64,000 bases of DNA from Candidatus Nitricoxidireducens bremensis (GCA_030247725.1 JAOTRT010000002.1:186001-250000); one strand, 5' to 3'. Positions 1 through 14,847 are shown, numbered from the stretch's first letter. The notes: generated from the letters alone by a model not told the origin. A program made the numbers and translations.

Positions 1-549
1 GAAGCCGAGTTCGGTGCAGCGCTTCATCTGTTCCCGCGTCTCCACCTTCTCGGCGAGCAGTTGGCCGGTGAAGGACTCGATGCTACCGAGGAGCGTCGTC
101 AGAGCCCTGTCGTCGAGTTGGGACAGGTCCACCTTGACGATGTCCACCACTTCGAGGATAGGCCGCGCCACCTCGGGCAGATGGATGAAATCGTCGAGGG
201 CGAGGGAGTAGCCGCGTCCCTTCAGATAACGGCAGCGCTCGATGACCTCGGGGGTGATCTCGCCGTGCTCCAGCACCTCGATCACCACCTTGTCGGCCGG
301 CAGCAGCTCGATGGCGTCGTTGTGGAGGAAGTTCTTGTCCACGTTGATGAAGCCGCGCACGGGACCGAGGGCATCCACGATGCCGAGCTCGCAGAAGGCC
401 CGCGTAATCACCGTCGCCGTCGCCGCCACCTGGTCGGTCACCACCGCGTGGCGCAGGTTGTCGCGGTCGCGGAACAGCAGCTCGTAGCCATAGAGCTCGT
501 TCCTCGCGTCGAGGATGGGCTGGCGTCCGAACAGGATCTCGTGGCTCAT
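1..549 (-). CDS. EAL and HDOD domain signalling protein (3' end outside window)
   Basis: The first 183 codons are present and the gene runs off the left edge. The ATG lies 10 bp downstream of the glmU stop. The opening MSHEILFGRQPILDARNELY and the following YGYELLFRD are typical of the YuxH-type family, in which a degenerate EAL domain is followed by an HDOD domain. Further EAL-like segments follow: FINVDKNFL, VIEVLEHGEI, LALDDFIHL and VDIVKVDLSQL. The expected HDOD half lies beyond the window. Family members are usually regulatory rather than active phosphodiesterases; that is family knowledge, not something proved here. It is likely co-transcribed with glmU. Confidence 0.85.
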   Translation of the reverse strand, partial: MSHEILFGRQPILDARNELYGYELLFRDRDNLRHAVVTDQVAATATVITRAFCELGIVDALGPVRGFINVDKNFLHNDAIELLPADKVVIEVLEHGEITPEVIERCRYLKGRGYSLALDDFIHLPEVARPILEVVDIVKVDLSQLDDRALTTLLGSIESFTGQLLAEKVETREQMKRCTELGF

Positions 550-559
550 GGGGCGGCGG

Positions 560-1918
560 TCAGGCCTTCTTCTTCACGGGCCGCTTCCAGCCGGCGACGC
601 TGACCTGCCGCGCGCGGGACACGGTGAGCTGGTCCGGCGGCGCATCCCTGGTCAGCGTGGTGCCGGCGCCGAGGGTGGCGCCGCGGCCCACCGTCACCGG
701 CGCCACCAGCTGGGTGTCGGAGCCGATGAAGACGTCGTCCTCGATGACGGTGCGGAACTTGTTGGCGCCGTCGTAATTGCAGGTGATGGTGCCGGCGCCG
801 ATATTGACGCGGCTGCCGACGGTGGCGTCGCCGACATAGGCCAGGTGGTTGGCCTTGGAGTGGTCGGCGATGGCGCTGTTCTTCACCTCGACGAAGTTAC
901 CGATATGCACGTCGGCGCCCAGCGTCGTGCCGGGCCGCAGGCGGGCATAGGGGCCGATCTGCCCCTGGGGCCCCACCTCGGCGGAATCCAGGTGGCAGAA
1001 GGCCTGCAGCTTGGTGCCGGCGCCGATGCGCACGTTCTTCAGCACGCAGTGGGGGCCGACGGCGACGCCGTCGCCCAGTTCCACGCGGCCTTCGAAGACG
1101 CAGCCCACGTCGATGCTGACGTCGCGACCGCAGACGAGTTCGCCGCGCACGTCGATGCGCGCCGGGTCGAGCAGCATGACGCCCTGTTCCATGAGGGCCT
1201 CGGCGAGATTGCGCTGATGCACGCGCTCCAGCGTGGCGAGCTGGACCTTGCTGTTCACGCCTTCCACTTCCCAGGGGGCGGCCGGATGGGTCGCACCGAC
1301 GGGCATGCCCTCCTGCACGGCAAGGGCGACGATGTCGGTCAGGTAGTACTCGCCCTGGGCATTGCGGTTGCCCAGGGTCGGCAGCCAGCGCGCCAGGGCC
1401 GCGGTGGGGGCGACCAGGATGCCGGTGTTGATCTCGCGGATCGCCCGCTCGGCGTCGTCGGCATCCTTCTCCTCGACGATGCGCTGGATCGCGCCGGCGA
1501 CGCGGACGATGCGGCCGTAGCCGTGGGGGTTTTCCAGCAGCACCGTCAGCAGGCCCAGGCTGTCGTCGCCCGCCGCCGCCAGGAGCTTGCGCAATGTGTC
1601 GACGCGGGTCAGCGGCACGTCGCCGTAGAGCACCAGCGTCGGCCGGGACGGGTCCAGATGGGGTAGGGCCTGGAGCACGGCGTGGCCGGTTCCCAACTGG
1701 GGTTCCTGCTTCGCCCAGGCCACGTCGGCCGCCGCCATGGCTTCACGCACCGTCTCGCCGCCGTGGCCGTAAACCACGACGATGCGCGCCGGCGACAGTT
1801 GACGCGCCGTATCGATGACATGGGCCAGCATGGGCATGCCGGCGATGGTGTGCAGCACCTTGGGCAGATCGGAGCGCATGCGCTTGCCCTGGCCGGCGGC
1901 GAGGATGACGACGTTCAT
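560..1918 (-). CDS. glmU: Bifunctional GlcNAc-1-P uridyltransferase / GlcN-1-P acetyltransferase GlmU
   Basis: GlmU acetylates glucosamine-1-phosphate and then uridylates it, giving UDP-GlcNAc for peptidoglycan and LPS in the cytoplasm. The N-terminal nucleotidyltransferase motif LAAGQGKRM...DLPKVLH is present. The C-terminal half is a left-handed beta helix with hexapeptide repeats, including [20 protein letters not shown] and [13 protein letters not shown]. The 452-residue length is normal. I use the ATG at 1918 (MNVVILAAG) because a longer reading begins at a TTG 21 bp upstream and would add residues that orthologues lack. It is transcribed away from gltBD, whose terminator lies upstream. 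Confidence 0.97.
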   Translation of the reverse strand: MNVVILAAGQGKRMRSDLPKVLHTIAGMPMLAHVIDTARQLSPARIVVVYGHGGETVREAMAAADVAWAKQEPQLGTGHAVLQALPHLDPSRPTLVLYGDVPLTRVDTLRKLLAAAGDDSLGLLTVLLENPHGYGRIVRVAGAIQRIVEEKDADDAERAIREINTGILVAPTAALARWLPTLGNRNAQGEYYLTDIVALAVQEGMPVGATHPAAPWEVEGVNSKVQLATLERVHQRNLAEALMEQGVMLLDPARIDVRGELVCGRDVSIDVGCVFEGRVELGDGVAVGPHCVLKNVRIGAGTKLQAFCHLDSAEVGPQGQIGPYARLRPGTTLGADVHIGNFVEVKNSAIADHSKANHLAYVGDATVGSRVNIGAGTITCNYDGANKFRTVIEDDVFIGSDTQLVAPVTVGRGATLGAGTTLTRDAPPDQLTVSRARQVSVAGWKRPVKKKA

Positions 1919-2010
1919 TGCGATGCCGTAGCTATGCAAAAGGCGATTTTACTGCTTCGGCAGGGCCGGAGCAGCTTTCGCGGCGCCGCCGCCTGCCGGA
2001 ATCCGGTGCG

Positions 2011-2042
2011 GAAAAACAAAACGCCGGTCGGCGACCGGCGTT
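2011..2042 (-). terminator. Intrinsic terminator of gltBD
   Basis: A 10-bp perfect stem (AACGCCGGTC / GACCGGCGTT) with a 3-nt loop occupies 2020-2042. On the minus strand it is followed by the T-rich run TTTTGTTTTT. It lies 21 bp past the gltD stop and before glmU, so it should end the gltBD transcript. Confidence 0.8.
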
Positions 2043-2063
2043 CTGGTGCGAAGGGCAAGAGCT

Positions 2064-3536
2064 TCAACGCGGCAGTACGGAGCTGCCCATGAGGAACTCA
2101 TCCACGGCACGGGCGCATTGGCGTCCCTCGCGGATCGCCCACACGACCAGGGACTGGCCGCGCCGCACGTCGCCGGCGGCGAAGACCTTGGCCACGCTGG
2201 TGGCATAGCAGCCGTCGCCGTCCGTCGTGGCGGCGGCATTGCCGCGGCTGTCCTTGGCGACGCCGAAGGCGTCGAGCATGGAGGCCACCGGATTGGTGAA
2301 GCCCATAGCCAGGAAGACGTAGTCGGCGGCCACTTCGAACTCGGAGCCGGGGATTTCGGACATCTTGCCGTCGGCCCACGACAGGCGCACGCACTTCAAG
2401 GCCTTGAGCTTGCCGTTCTCGCCGATGAATTCCTTGGTGGCGACGGACCAGTCGCGGCTGCAGCCTTCGTCGTGGGACGAGGAGGTGCGCATCTTGGTCG
2501 GCCAGTAGGGCCAGACCAGGGGCTTGTTCTCCTGCTCGGGCGGCTTGGGCAGCAGCTCGAACTGGGTGATGGCGGCGGCGCCGTGACGGTTGGAGGTGCC
2601 GACGCAGTCGGAACCCGTGTCGCCGCCGCCGATGACCACCACGTTCTTGCCCTTCACGTCGATGGGGTTCTTGCGGTCGCCGGCCACTTGCTTGTTCTGG
2701 GGGATCAGGAATTCGAGGGCGAAATGGACGCCGGCCAGCTGGCGGCCGGGGATCGGCAGGTCGCGGGGCGTTTCGGAGCCGCCGGCCAGGATCACCGCGT
2801 CGAAGTCCTTCATGAGCTTGGCGGGATCGACCACCTTGACGGCGTCGTTCACCACGCCCTTGGGCATCCCGTTAGCCAACTGAGTGCCGACCAGGGTCTT
2901 GGTCACGAACTTGACGCCCTCGGCCTTGAGCTGGGCGGCGCGCCAGTCGATGAGGCGCTTGTCGAGCTTGAAGTCGGGGATGCCGTAGCGCAGCAGGCCG
3001 CCGACGCGGTCGTTCTTTTCATAGACCGTCACGTCGTGGCCGGCGCGGGCCAGCTGCTGGGCGGCGGCCAGGCCCGCCGGGCCGGAGCCGACGACGGCGA
3101 CCTTCTTGCCGGTCTTGACGGTGGCGACCTGGGGCACGACCCAGCCGTTCTCGCCGGCCTTGTCGATGATGGCGCGTTCGATGGACTTGATGCCCACCGG
3201 GTCGGCATTGATGCCCAGCGTGCAGGCGGCCTCGCAGGGGGCGGGGCAGATGCGGCTGGTCATCTCGGGGAAGTTGTTGGTCGAGTGCAGGGTCTCGATG
3301 GCTTCCTTCCAGTTGCCCTTGTAGACCAGGTCGTTCCAGTCGGGGATCAGGTTGTTGACCGGGCAGCCGTTGTTGCAGAACGGGATGCCGCAGTCCATGC
3401 AACGGGCGCCCTGGGTCTTGGCCTCATCGTCCTTCAGGTGGCCGACGAACTCGCGGTAGTGCTTGAGGCGCTGCTCGACGGGCTCGTAGCCCTCGGCCTG
3501 GCGCTCGAATTCAAGAAATCCGGTGGGCTTGCCCAT
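2064..3536 (-). CDS. gltD: Glutamate synthase (NADPH) small subunit GltD
   Basis: The beta subunit of glutamate synthase passes NADPH electrons through FAD and iron-sulfur centres to GltB, for glutamate formation from glutamine and 2-oxoglutarate. The N-terminal cysteine-rich region ([26 protein letters not shown]) provides the Fe-S ligands. Two Rossmann motifs follow: [12 protein letters not shown] for FAD and [12 protein letters not shown] for NADPH. The 490-residue length is typical. Its ATG directly abuts the gltB stop codon, so the two genes are translationally adjacent in one operon. Confidence 0.97.
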   Translation of the reverse strand: MGKPTGFLEFERQAEGYEPVEQRLKHYREFVGHLKDDEAKTQGARCMDCGIPFCNNGCPVNNLIPDWNDLVYKGNWKEAIETLHSTNNFPEMTSRICPAPCEAACTLGINADPVGIKSIERAIIDKAGENGWVVPQVATVKTGKKVAVVGSGPAGLAAAQQLARAGHDVTVYEKNDRVGGLLRYGIPDFKLDKRLIDWRAAQLKAEGVKFVTKTLVGTQLANGMPKGVVNDAVKVVDPAKLMKDFDAVILAGGSETPRDLPIPGRQLAGVHFALEFLIPQNKQVAGDRKNPIDVKGKNVVVIGGGDTGSDCVGTSNRHGAAAITQFELLPKPPEQENKPLVWPYWPTKMRTSSSHDEGCSRDWSVATKEFIGENGKLKALKCVRLSWADGKMSEIPGSEFEVAADYVFLAMGFTNPVASMLDAFGVAKDSRGNAAATTDGDGCYATSVAKVFAAGDVRRGQSLVVWAIREGRQCARAVDEFLMGSSVLPR

Positions 3537-8189
<4,653 letters not shown>

Positions 8190-8260
8190 AGGGGCTTCCT
8201 CAATTGAAATCGGCTCGCCCGCCGCGACCACACTCCGGACCAGGAAATGGCATGCACGGA

Positions 8261-8292
8261 AAAGCTCGACGGGCACACGCTCGTCGAGCTTT
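8261..8292 (-). promoter_or_regulatory. Perfect 11-bp stem-loop in gltB leader
   Basis: The arms AAAGCTCGACG and CGTCGAGCTTT (8282-8292 and 8261-8271) pair perfectly around a 10-nt loop. On the minus strand the stem ends in TTTTCC. It lies about 70 nt upstream of the gltB start, downstream of the predicted promoter. It could be an attenuator-like leader structure or a weak terminator for read-through from gdhA. The U-run is short, so function is unproven. Confidence 0.5.
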
Positions 8293-8307
8293 CGGTCTGA
8301 TCTTTTC

Positions 8308-8349
8308 GGGCGAACCTGGAAATATACCCAGATTCGCCCCCATCATCAA
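8308..8349 (-). promoter_or_regulatory. Predicted sigma-70 promoter of gltB with overlapping palindrome
   Basis: On the minus strand TTGATG (8344-8349) and TATATT (8321-8326) are separated by exactly 17 bp. A 12-bp inverted repeat, GGGCGAATCTGG / CCAGGTTCGCCC (8328-8339 and 8308-8319), differs in one G-T position. It brackets the -10 element, the expected place for a repressor operator. The binding protein is unknown. Confidence 0.5.
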
Positions 8350-8385
8350 GACCGCAATGACTGGTTGATGGCTTGAGAAACCCGG

Positions 8386-9726
8386 TCAATAGGTGCCTTG
8401 CGCCAGCATCGCGTCGGCCACCTTGACGAAGCCGGCGATATTGGCGCCATCGACGTAATTGACGAAGCCGCCCTTGTCACCGTAGCGCACGCAATTGGTG
8501 TGGATATCGGTCATGATGCGGCGCAACTGGGCATCGACCTCGTCGCGGCCCCAGGGCAGGCGCTGGGCGTTCTGGGTCATTTCCAGGCCCGAGGTGGCCA
8601 CTCCGCCGGCGTTGGAGGCCTTGCCCGGCGCATAGAGGATCTTCGCGCCGAGGAAGACGTCGACGGCCTCGAGCGTGGAAGGCATGTTGGCTCCTTCGGC
8701 CACGCATCTGACACCGTTCTTGACCAGCAGGCGGGCATCGTCGCCGGTGACCTCGTTCTGGGTGGCACAGGGTAGTGCGATATCGACGGGCACGCCCCAG
8801 GGATTGCGTCCCGCCTCGTACTTGAGGCCGAGCCGTTCGGCGTATTCGGAAACACGGCCGTAGTGATTGTTCTTGATATCCATCAGGATATCGAGCTTCT
8901 CCCGGGTGAAGCCGGCCTCGTCGATCACCGTTCCCTGGGAATCGGAGCAGGTGACGACCTTGCCGCCGAGTTCCATGACCTTCTCGATCGCATACTGGGC
9001 CACGTTGCCCGAGCCGGAAACGGAAACGCGCATGCCCTCGAAAGACATCCCGTTGCGGGCGAGCATGTCCTGCACGAAGTAGACAAGGCCGTAACCCGTG
9101 GCTTCCGGCCGGATCAGACTGCCACCGAAGGCCAGGCCCTTGCCGGTGAAGACGCAGGCGGCGTTGTTCGACAGTTTCTTCATCATGCCGGCCATGAAGC
9201 CGACTTCACGACCGCCGACACCGATGTCGCCTGCCGGCACGTCTGTGTCGGGCCCGAGATGGCGGTACAACTCGACCATCAGGGCCTGGCAGAAGCGCAT
9301 CACCTCGCCGCGGCTCTTGCCCTTCGGGTCGAAGTCGGAGCCACCCTTGCCGCCGCCCATGGGCAGCGTGGTCAGCGCGTTCTTGAAGGTCTGCTCGAAG
9401 GCGAGGAACTTGAGGATCGACAGATTGACCGACGGATGGAAGCGCATGCCGCCCTTGAACGGCCCGATGGCGGAACTGTGCTGAACGCGGAAGGCCCGAT
9501 TGACATGGATCTCGCCCCGGTCGTCGACCCAGGCCACGCGGAACTGGATGGTGCGTTCGGGCTCGACGAGGCGTTCGAGCAGGCCCGATTCGGCATAACG
9601 GCCATGGGCACTGATGAAACCCCACAGACTCCCCATCACCTCCTGCACCGCCTGAATGAATTCGGGCTGGTTGGGGTCGCGTACCTTGACGTAATCCATG
9701 AAGCTGGACAGATCCTTATATTTCAC
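8386..9726 (-). CDS. gdhA: NADP-specific glutamate dehydrogenase GdhA
   Basis: Reductive amination of 2-oxoglutarate with ammonium and NADPH gives glutamate, the high-ammonium alternative to GltBD encoded just downstream. The substrate-binding lysine region PMGGGKGGSDFDPKG and the Rossmann motif SGSGNVAQYAIEK are present. The C-terminal segment with KASNAGGVATSGLEM is also typical. The 446-residue length fits the hexameric short-form enzyme. The start MKYKDLSS follows AGAGGGAG. Upstream are four near-palindromic repeats that may control it. Placing gdhA directly before gltBD brings both ammonium-assimilation routes together. Confidence 0.97.
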   Translation of the reverse strand: MKYKDLSSFMDYVKVRDPNQPEFIQAVQEVMGSLWGFISAHGRYAESGLLERLVEPERTIQFRVAWVDDRGEIHVNRAFRVQHSSAIGPFKGGMRFHPSVNLSILKFLAFEQTFKNALTTLPMGGGKGGSDFDPKGKSRGEVMRFCQALMVELYRHLGPDTDVPAGDIGVGGREVGFMAGMMKKLSNNAACVFTGKGLAFGGSLIRPEATGYGLVYFVQDMLARNGMSFEGMRVSVSGSGNVAQYAIEKVMELGGKVVTCSDSQGTVIDEAGFTREKLDILMDIKNNHYGRVSEYAERLGLKYEAGRNPWGVPVDIALPCATQNEVTGDDARLLVKNGVRCVAEGANMPSTLEAVDVFLGAKILYAPGKASNAGGVATSGLEMTQNAQRLPWGRDEVDAQLRRIMTDIHTNCVRYGDKGGFVNYVDGANIAGFVKVADAMLAQGTY

Positions 9727-9754
9727 TTGCCGCTCCCTCTGATTTTGTTATGGA

Positions 9755-9838
9755 ACCCAAACACGGGCATATCGCCCAATATTGGTGCGTGCAGCCCAAT
9801 ATTGGGCGATTTTATGCCCACATTTGGTGCGCACGCAA
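9755..9838 (-). promoter_or_regulatory. gdhA upstream region: array of CCCAATATTGGG-like operators
   Basis: Four related near-palindromes begin with CCC at 9756, 9775, 9795 and 9817, so their spacings are 19, 20 and 22 bp. The copy at 9795-9806 is the perfect palindrome CCCAATATTGGG. The others are CCCAATATTGGT, CCCACATTTGGT and CCCAAACACGGG. On the minus strand a possible promoter (TTGCGT at 9833-9838, 18-bp spacer, TAAAAT at 9809-9814) overlaps the copies. Two-turn spacing suggests cooperative binding on one DNA face. The regulator is not known. Confidence 0.55.
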
Positions 9839-9867
9839 TAGCAGGGAGAGCGATCGGAGGCGGTCTG

Positions 9868-10989
9868 TCAGTCGTCCGTGGCGGCGAACAAGCGTCGGTG
9901 CTCACGGATGGCATAGCGGTCGGTCATGCCGGCGATGTAGTCGGCGATGGCCCGCAGCCCACCGGTTGCCACGGCGGGCTGGTACTGTTGGGGCAGCAGG
10001 CGCGACTCCCGGCGGAAGGCCTCGAATAGTTCCGCGATCACGCGCCGGCCCCGGTCGGTTTCCCGCAGCACCCGCTCGTGCCGGTAGAGGGCCGCACGCA
10101 GGAAGCGCTTGAGCTCCAGATTCTCTGCATGCATGGCTGCCGTGAAGCCGATGAGGGTGGGCGCCCGGTGTACTTCCGCCAGGTCGGTGACACCTGCCTC
10201 CGCGATGCGTCGGGCTGACTCGGCCAGGAGGTCGTTGACCTGGGCGCCGATCATGCGGCGCACGGTCTCATGGATCAGGCGCCGACCGGTCACCGCGGGA
10301 AACTCCGCCCGCGCTTCCGCCATGTGGCGGGCGAACAGGCTCACTCCCGACAATTGATCGAGGGTGAGGAGGCCGGAGCGCAGGCCGTCGTCCACGTCGT
10401 GATTGTTGTAGGCGATCTCGTCGGCCAGATTGCATATCTGTGCCTCTAGGGACGGCCGATGGTCCTCCAGGAAACGGCGCCCCAGTTCGCCGAGCTCCCG
10501 CGCCTTGGCGGGAGCGCAGTGCTTGAGGATGCCTTCCCGCGTCTCGAACATCAGGTTGAGCCCGTCGAAGGCGCCGTAGCGTTCCTCCAGCCGGTCGACG
10601 ATGCGCAGGGACTGAAGATTGTGCTCGAAGCCGCCGTCGTCCCGCATGCAGTCGTTCAGGGCTTCCTGGCCGGCATGGCCGAAGGGCGTGTGGCCCAGGT
10701 CGTGGGCCAGGGCGATGGCCTCGACCAGGTCGTCGTTGAGCCGCAGCGCCCGCGCCACGGTACGGGCGATCTGGGCCACCTCGATGGAATGGGTCAGGCG
10801 GGTACGGAAGAGATCGCCTTCGTGATTGACGAAGACCTGGGTCTTGTATTCGAGGCGGCGGAAGGCCGTCGAATGGACGATGCGGTCGCGGTCGCGCTGG
10901 AACTCGCTGCGCGCCGCCGGCGGCGGCTCTCCCTGCGCGCGACCGCGCGAATTGGCGTCGCCGACCGCGTAGGGTGCCAGCTCAGGCAC
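9868..10989 (-). CDS. dgt: dGTPase-like HD-domain triphosphohydrolase (Dgt family)
   Basis: Deoxyguanosinetriphosphate triphosphohydrolase-like protein, which removes tripolyphosphate from dNTPs. The HD-domain metal ligands are visible in [13 protein letters not shown] and [15 protein letters not shown], and the conserved block [20 protein letters not shown] precedes them. I place the start at the GTG at 10989 (VPELAPYA), which overlaps the aroB stop by 8 bp and matches the family N-terminus. A longer reading from the ATG at 11031 would overlap aroB by 50 bp. The product is then 373 residues, the normal class-2 length. It is the last gene of the aroK-aroB-dgt run. Confidence 0.92.
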   Translation of the reverse strand: MPELAPYAVGDANSRGRAQGEPPPAARSEFQRDRDRIVHSTAFRRLEYKTQVFVNHEGDLFRTRLTHSIEVAQIARTVARALRLNDDLVEAIALAHDLGHTPFGHAGQEALNDCMRDDGGFEHNLQSLRIVDRLEERYGAFDGLNLMFETREGILKHCAPAKARELGELGRRFLEDHRPSLEAQICNLADEIAYNNHDVDDGLRSGLLTLDQLSGVSLFARHMAEARAEFPAVTGRRLIHETVRRMIGAQVNDLLAESARRIAEAGVTDLAEVHRAPTLIGFTAAMHAENLELKRFLRAALYRHERVLRETDRGRRVIAELFEAFRRESRLLPQQYQPAVATGGLRAIADYIAGMTDRYAIREHRRLFAATDD

Positions 10990-12073
10990 AGCAGGCGTCG
11001 ATGGCCGCGCGGATGTCGGCCTCGGGCGCATCGCCCCAGGTGACGGCTGCGCCGAGTTGCTTGAGCAGGACCAGGCGCAGCTTGCCGGCGATCACCTTCT
11101 TGTCGTGTCCCATCAGGTCCAGGTAGCGGTCGGCCCCCAGGGCAGCGCCGACCACCGGCAGGCCGGCGCGACGCAGAATGTCCCGCGTGCGCTCCACGTC
11201 GGCGGCGGACAGCCAGCCCAGACGCCGCGACAGTTCCGCCGCCATCACCGTGCCGGCGGCCACGGCCTCGCCGTGGAGCCACTCGCCGTAACCGACCCCG
11301 GTTTCGATGGCATGGCCGAAGGTATGGCCGAGGTTCAGCAGGGCCCGGCCGCCGTCCCGGGCGGTCTCGCGCTCGTCGCCGGCCACCACTTCGGCCTTGT
11401 TGGCGCAGGAGCGCTCGATGGCGAAGGACAGGGCTTCCGCGTCGCGGGCCATGAGCCGGTCCATGTTCGTCTCCAGCCACTCGAGGAAGGCCATGTCGCG
11501 GATGAGGCCGTACTTGATGACCTCCGCCATGCCGGCGGAAAGCTCCCGCTCGGGCAGCGTCTTCAGCGTATCGGTGTCGGCCAGCACCAGGCGCGGCTGC
11601 CAGAAGGCGCCCACCATGTTCTTGCCGCGGGGATGGTTGATGCCGGTCTTGCCGCCGACGGAGGAATCGACCTGGGACAGCAGGGTGGTGGGCACCTGCA
11701 CGAAGGGCACGCCGCGCTGATAGCTCGCCGCCGCGAAGCCGGCGAGGTCGCCGATGACTCCGCCGCCCAGGGCGACGACGGTCGTCGTGCGGTCGCAGCG
11801 GTCCTTGAGCATGGCGTCGAAAATCAGGTTGAGGGTCTCCCAGTTCTTGTGGCTCTCGCCATCGGGGAGCACGATTTCGGTGACGCGCACGCCGGCGTTA
11901 CGCAACGGCGCCGCAAGGGTTTCAAGGTAGAGCGGCGCCACCACCGTATTGCTGATGATCGCCACCCGCGGCGTCGCCAGCGCGCCGGTCACCAGCGCCA
12001 GCTGGCCGAGCAGCCCCGGGCCGATATGGATGGGATAGGCGCGCTCGCCCAGTTCGACATTCAGGGTTCGCAT
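10982..12073 (-). CDS. aroB: 3-dehydroquinate synthase AroB
   Basis: The second step of the shikimate pathway, converting DAHP to 3-dehydroquinate with NAD and a divalent metal. Diagnostic blocks are [24 protein letters not shown], and the long conserved stretch around [21 protein letters not shown]. The metal-ligand histidines lie in [11 protein letters not shown] and WLHGEAVA. The length is 363 residues. The start overlaps the end of aroK by 13 bp, indicating translational coupling in an aroKB operon. Confidence 0.97.
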   Translation of the reverse strand: MRTLNVELGERAYPIHIGPGLLGQLALVTGALATPRVAIISNTVVAPLYLETLAAPLRNAGVRVTEIVLPDGESHKNWETLNLIFDAMLKDRCDRTTTVVALGGGVIGDLAGFAAASYQRGVPFVQVPTTLLSQVDSSVGGKTGINHPRGKNMVGAFWQPRLVLADTDTLKTLPERELSAGMAEVIKYGLIRDMAFLEWLETNMDRLMARDAEALSFAIERSCANKAEVVAGDERETARDGGRALLNLGHTFGHAIETGVGYGEWLHGEAVAAGTVMAAELSRRLGWLSAADVERTRDILRRAGLPVVGAALGADRYLDLMGHDKKVIAGKLRLVLLKQLGAAVTWGDAPEADIRAAIDACCA

Positions 12074-12588
12074 CGCGATCTGATCTCCGTTTCGACTTTC
12101 GTCACCAGCCCCTGGACGCCGCCGGCCACCGCATCGACCACCAGATGGGCAGTCTCGCGATAAAGGGGGTCGCGCAGGGCGAACAGTTCCGTGATCTTGC
12201 CCAGGGGATCGGGCACCTGCAGCAGGGGCCGGTTGCGGTCGTGGCGAGTCCGCTCATAAAGCATGGCCGGCAGGGCATTCAGGTAGATGACGAGACCGGT
12301 TTGCTTCAGTACTTCCCGGTTCGCCGGGTCGAGCACGACGCCGCCACCGGTCGCCAGCACCAAACCTTCCTCTCGGGCCAGTTCGGCAATCACCTGGGAC
12401 TCCCGGCGCCGGAAACCGGGCTCACCCTCGATCTCGAAGATGGTGGGAATGCGCACGCCGGTACGGGCCTCGATCTCGTGATCGGCATCCACGAAGCGCC
12501 TTCCGAAGTGCTTCGCGAGCAGGCGCCCGACGGTCGTCTTGCCAGCGCCCATCATGCCCACGAGGTAGATATTTCCACAAGGTTCCAC
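12061..12588 (-). CDS. aroK: Shikimate kinase AroK
   Basis: Phosphorylates shikimate at the 3-OH using ATP. The Walker A motif GMMGAGKTT is at residues 11-19. The shikimate-binding FVDADHEIE and the ATGGGVVL loop follow, and the lid arginines lie in [11 protein letters not shown]. The product is 175 residues, slightly longer than the E. coli enzyme. Coupling to aroB downstream and the pil genes upstream reproduces the widely conserved pilMNOPQ-aroKB order of proteobacteria. Confidence 0.97.
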   Translation of the reverse strand: MEPCGNIYLVGMMGAGKTTVGRLLAKHFGRRFVDADHEIEARTGVRIPTIFEIEGEPGFRRRESQVIAELAREEGLVLATGGGVVLDPANREVLKQTGLVIYLNALPAMLYERTRHDRNRPLLQVPDPLGKITELFALRDPLYRETAHLVVDAVAGGVQGLVTKVETEIRSRCEP

Positions 12589-12615
12589 GGCGCAATTCTA
12601 TCAGCGCCAAAGACA

Positions 12616-12638
12616 AAGGCCGGCGCAGCGCCGGCCTT
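12616..12638 (-). terminator. Probable terminator after pilMNOPQ
   Basis: AAGGCCGGCGC and GCGCCGGCCTT form an 11-bp perfect stem with a 1-nt centre. On the minus strand it is followed by the T-rich TGTCTTTGG. It lies between the pilQ stop and aroK. The T-run is interrupted, so termination may be partial. Confidence 0.6.
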
Positions 12639-12660
12639 CGATCCCGCGATATGAGTGCAA

Positions 12661-14847
12661 TCAGCGCAGGCTGAGGGTGTCGCTGACGATCTTGGGCGTG
12701 ATGAACACTAGCAGTTCCGTCTTGGTGTCGGTCTTCTCGTTCTTGCGGAAGAGGAAGCCGAGGTAGGGCAAATCACCCAGCACCGGCACGCGGGTGGTGT
12801 CGTTGCGCTCGTTTTGCGTGTAGATGCCGCCGATGACCACCGTGCCGCCGTTGTCGACGAGGACCTCCGTCTTCACTTGTTTGGTGGCGATGGCGGGGCC
12901 GGCGTTGGTGGCAGCACCGATCGCATCCTTGTGAATGTCCAGGGTCATGATGATGCGGCCGTCGGGGGTGATCTGGGGCTTGACCTTCAGGGACAGGGTC
13001 GCCTTCTTGAATGCCACCGAGGTCGCACCTGAACTGGTTGCCGACAGGTAGGGGACTTCGTCGCCCTGCTCGATGATGGCTTCAACCTGATCTGCCGTCA
13101 GCACCCGTGGATTGGAGATGGTCTTGCCACGGTTGTCGGATTCGAGCGCCGTCAGTTCGAGGTTGACCATCTGGGTCTTTGCGGCGTTGTATAGGGACAA
13201 ATTGATCGAACCGGCGGCTCCACTCACCGGGAGATTCACGAACTGAAGCGCATCTGGACTCGCTGTGCCGCTATAGCTGGCGAAGCGCATCAGCCCCGAT
13301 GGAGTCGTATAGGTACCCACTGGCCTATAGTCCGCTGAGTTTATGAAAGCCGCGTTCGCGCTGCCGGACAGCCCGTAGCGCAAGCCGCCAGCTCCCAGCA
13401 CTTTGTGTCCTTCCCCGGATACGCCGGCCCAATCCGAACCGCCCAGACGCACCCCAAGCTTATTGACGAATCCATCGTCAGCCTCAACGATCCTCGCCTC
13501 AATCATCACCTGGCGCACCGGCACGTCGATCTCTTTGATCAGGCCGCGGATTTCGTCGAGCTTCGACGGCACGTCAGAGATGAACAATTTATTCGAGCGT
13601 TCGTCGGCAACAACGGTGCCGCGCTTCGACAACAGGGTCTGATCCTTGCTCTTGAGGAATTCCACAATGGCCTTGGCCTTGTGGTAGTTCAACTGGAAAG
13701 CCTCGGTTCTCGTGATCTCCAGTTCGGAGATCTGCTGGCGCGATTCCAGATTCAGCTTTTCCTTCGCCGCCAGTTCGTCCCGCGGCGCGATCCAGATGAC
13801 GTTGCCGCTCTTGCGCATGTCGAGGCCGCGGGTGTTCAGGATGATGTCCAGGGCCTGATCCCAGGGAACGTCCTTGAGCCGCAGCGTCAGGGCTCCGCTG
13901 ACAGAGTCGCTGACGACGATGTTGAGGTTGGTGAAGTCGGAGATCACCTGGAGGACCGAGCGAACTTCGACGTTCTGGAAGTTCAGGGAGAGTTTCTCGC
14001 CCTGGTAGCCGCCCCGGCTCCCCTGCACCAGCTTGTTGGGGTCTTCCACCACCTGCTTGACCTCGACGACGAACTGGTTGTCGCTCTGGTAGGCGTTGTG
14101 TTCCCACAGTCCGCGCGGCGTGATGACCAGCCGCGTGCCGTCACCCTGCGGATGGGCATTGACGTTTGTGACCGGCGTCGCGAAGTCGGTGACATCGAGA
14201 CGGCGGCGCAGGTTCTCGGGCAGCGCGGCCTTGGCGAAGTCCACCACCAGGTTCGAGCCCATCTGGCGGATGTCGATGCCGACATTCGGGTCCGACAGCT
14301 CGACGACGACCAGCCCCTCGCCGTTCTTGCCGCGGCGGAACTTTAGGTCGCGCACGCTCTGGGGCGCCTCCTGGGGCTTCGAATCGGCAAAGTGGGTCAC
14401 CTTCGCTGCGGCGGCATCGGGTAAGGCATCGGCATGCAACATCACCACCAGGGCGGTGCCGTCGAGATGGGCATCGAAGGGCAGATTTCGCCGCAGGTTC
14501 AGGACGACGCGCGTGCGGTCGCCGACCTGCACCACATTGATGCTGCCCAGGTCGCCGTCGTTGACTTGCTGAACCGTACGGCCGAGGCCGTTCCCGGTGG
14601 AAGGCAGATCAAAGGCGATGCGTGCGGGATTCGCAATGCTGAAGCTGGCCGGCAGTGCCGAAAGGGGCTGTCGCAGAGACATGCGGACGATGATATCCGT
14701 GCCCTGCCGGGTGACGTTGAGCTTCTCGACACTGTTTCCGGGCATCGGATCGGCCGATGAAGTCTGCGCAACCACCATGCCGCAGAAGCCCCACAGTATC
14801 AGGGCCACCAAGAAGCCGGCTTTCCTACCGAAGATGGAATATTTCAT
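12661..14847 (-). CDS. pilQ: Type IV pilus secretin PilQ
   Basis: The outer-membrane secretin through which the type IV pilus passes. It has an N-terminal signal peptide (GFLVALILWGFCG...AQ). Two AMIN-type segments lie at about residues 40-140 and 165-260. The STN/N0 domain (LNFQNVEVRSVLQVISD) is near residue 290, followed by an N1 domain and the secretin core. The core ends in VPVLGDLPYLGFLFR and ELLVFITPKIV. The length is 728 residues. The start overlaps the pilP stop by 4 bp. It is the last gene of pilMNOPQ and is followed by a hairpin. Confidence 0.97.
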   Translation of the reverse strand: MKYSIFGRKAGFLVALILWGFCGMVVAQTSSADPMPGNSVEKLNVTRQGTDIIVRMSLRQPLSALPASFSIANPARIAFDLPSTGNGLGRTVQQVNDGDLGSINVVQVGDRTRVVLNLRRNLPFDAHLDGTALVVMLHADALPDAAAAKVTHFADSKPQEAPQSVRDLKFRRGKNGEGLVVVELSDPNVGIDIRQMGSNLVVDFAKAALPENLRRRLDVTDFATPVTNVNAHPQGDGTRLVITPRGLWEHNAYQSDNQFVVEVKQVVEDPNKLVQGSRGGYQGEKLSLNFQNVEVRSVLQVISDFTNLNIVVSDSVSGALTLRLKDVPWDQALDIILNTRGLDMRKSGNVIWIAPRDELAAKEKLNLESRQQISELEITRTEAFQLNYHKAKAIVEFLKSKDQTLLSKRGTVVADERSNKLFISDVPSKLDEIRGLIKEIDVPVRQVMIEARIVEADDGFVNKLGVRLGGSDWAGVSGEGHKVLGAGGLRYGLSGSANAAFINSADYRPVGTYTTPSGLMRFASYSGTASPDALQFVNLPVSGAAGSINLSLYNAAKTQMVNLELTALESDNRGKTISNPRVLTADQVEAIIEQGDEVPYLSATSSGATSVAFKKATLSLKVKPQITPDGRIIMTLDIHKDAIGAATNAGPAIATKQVKTEVLVDNGGTVVIGGIYTQNERNDTTRVPVLGDLPYLGFLFRKNEKTDTKTELLVFITPKIVSDTLSLR

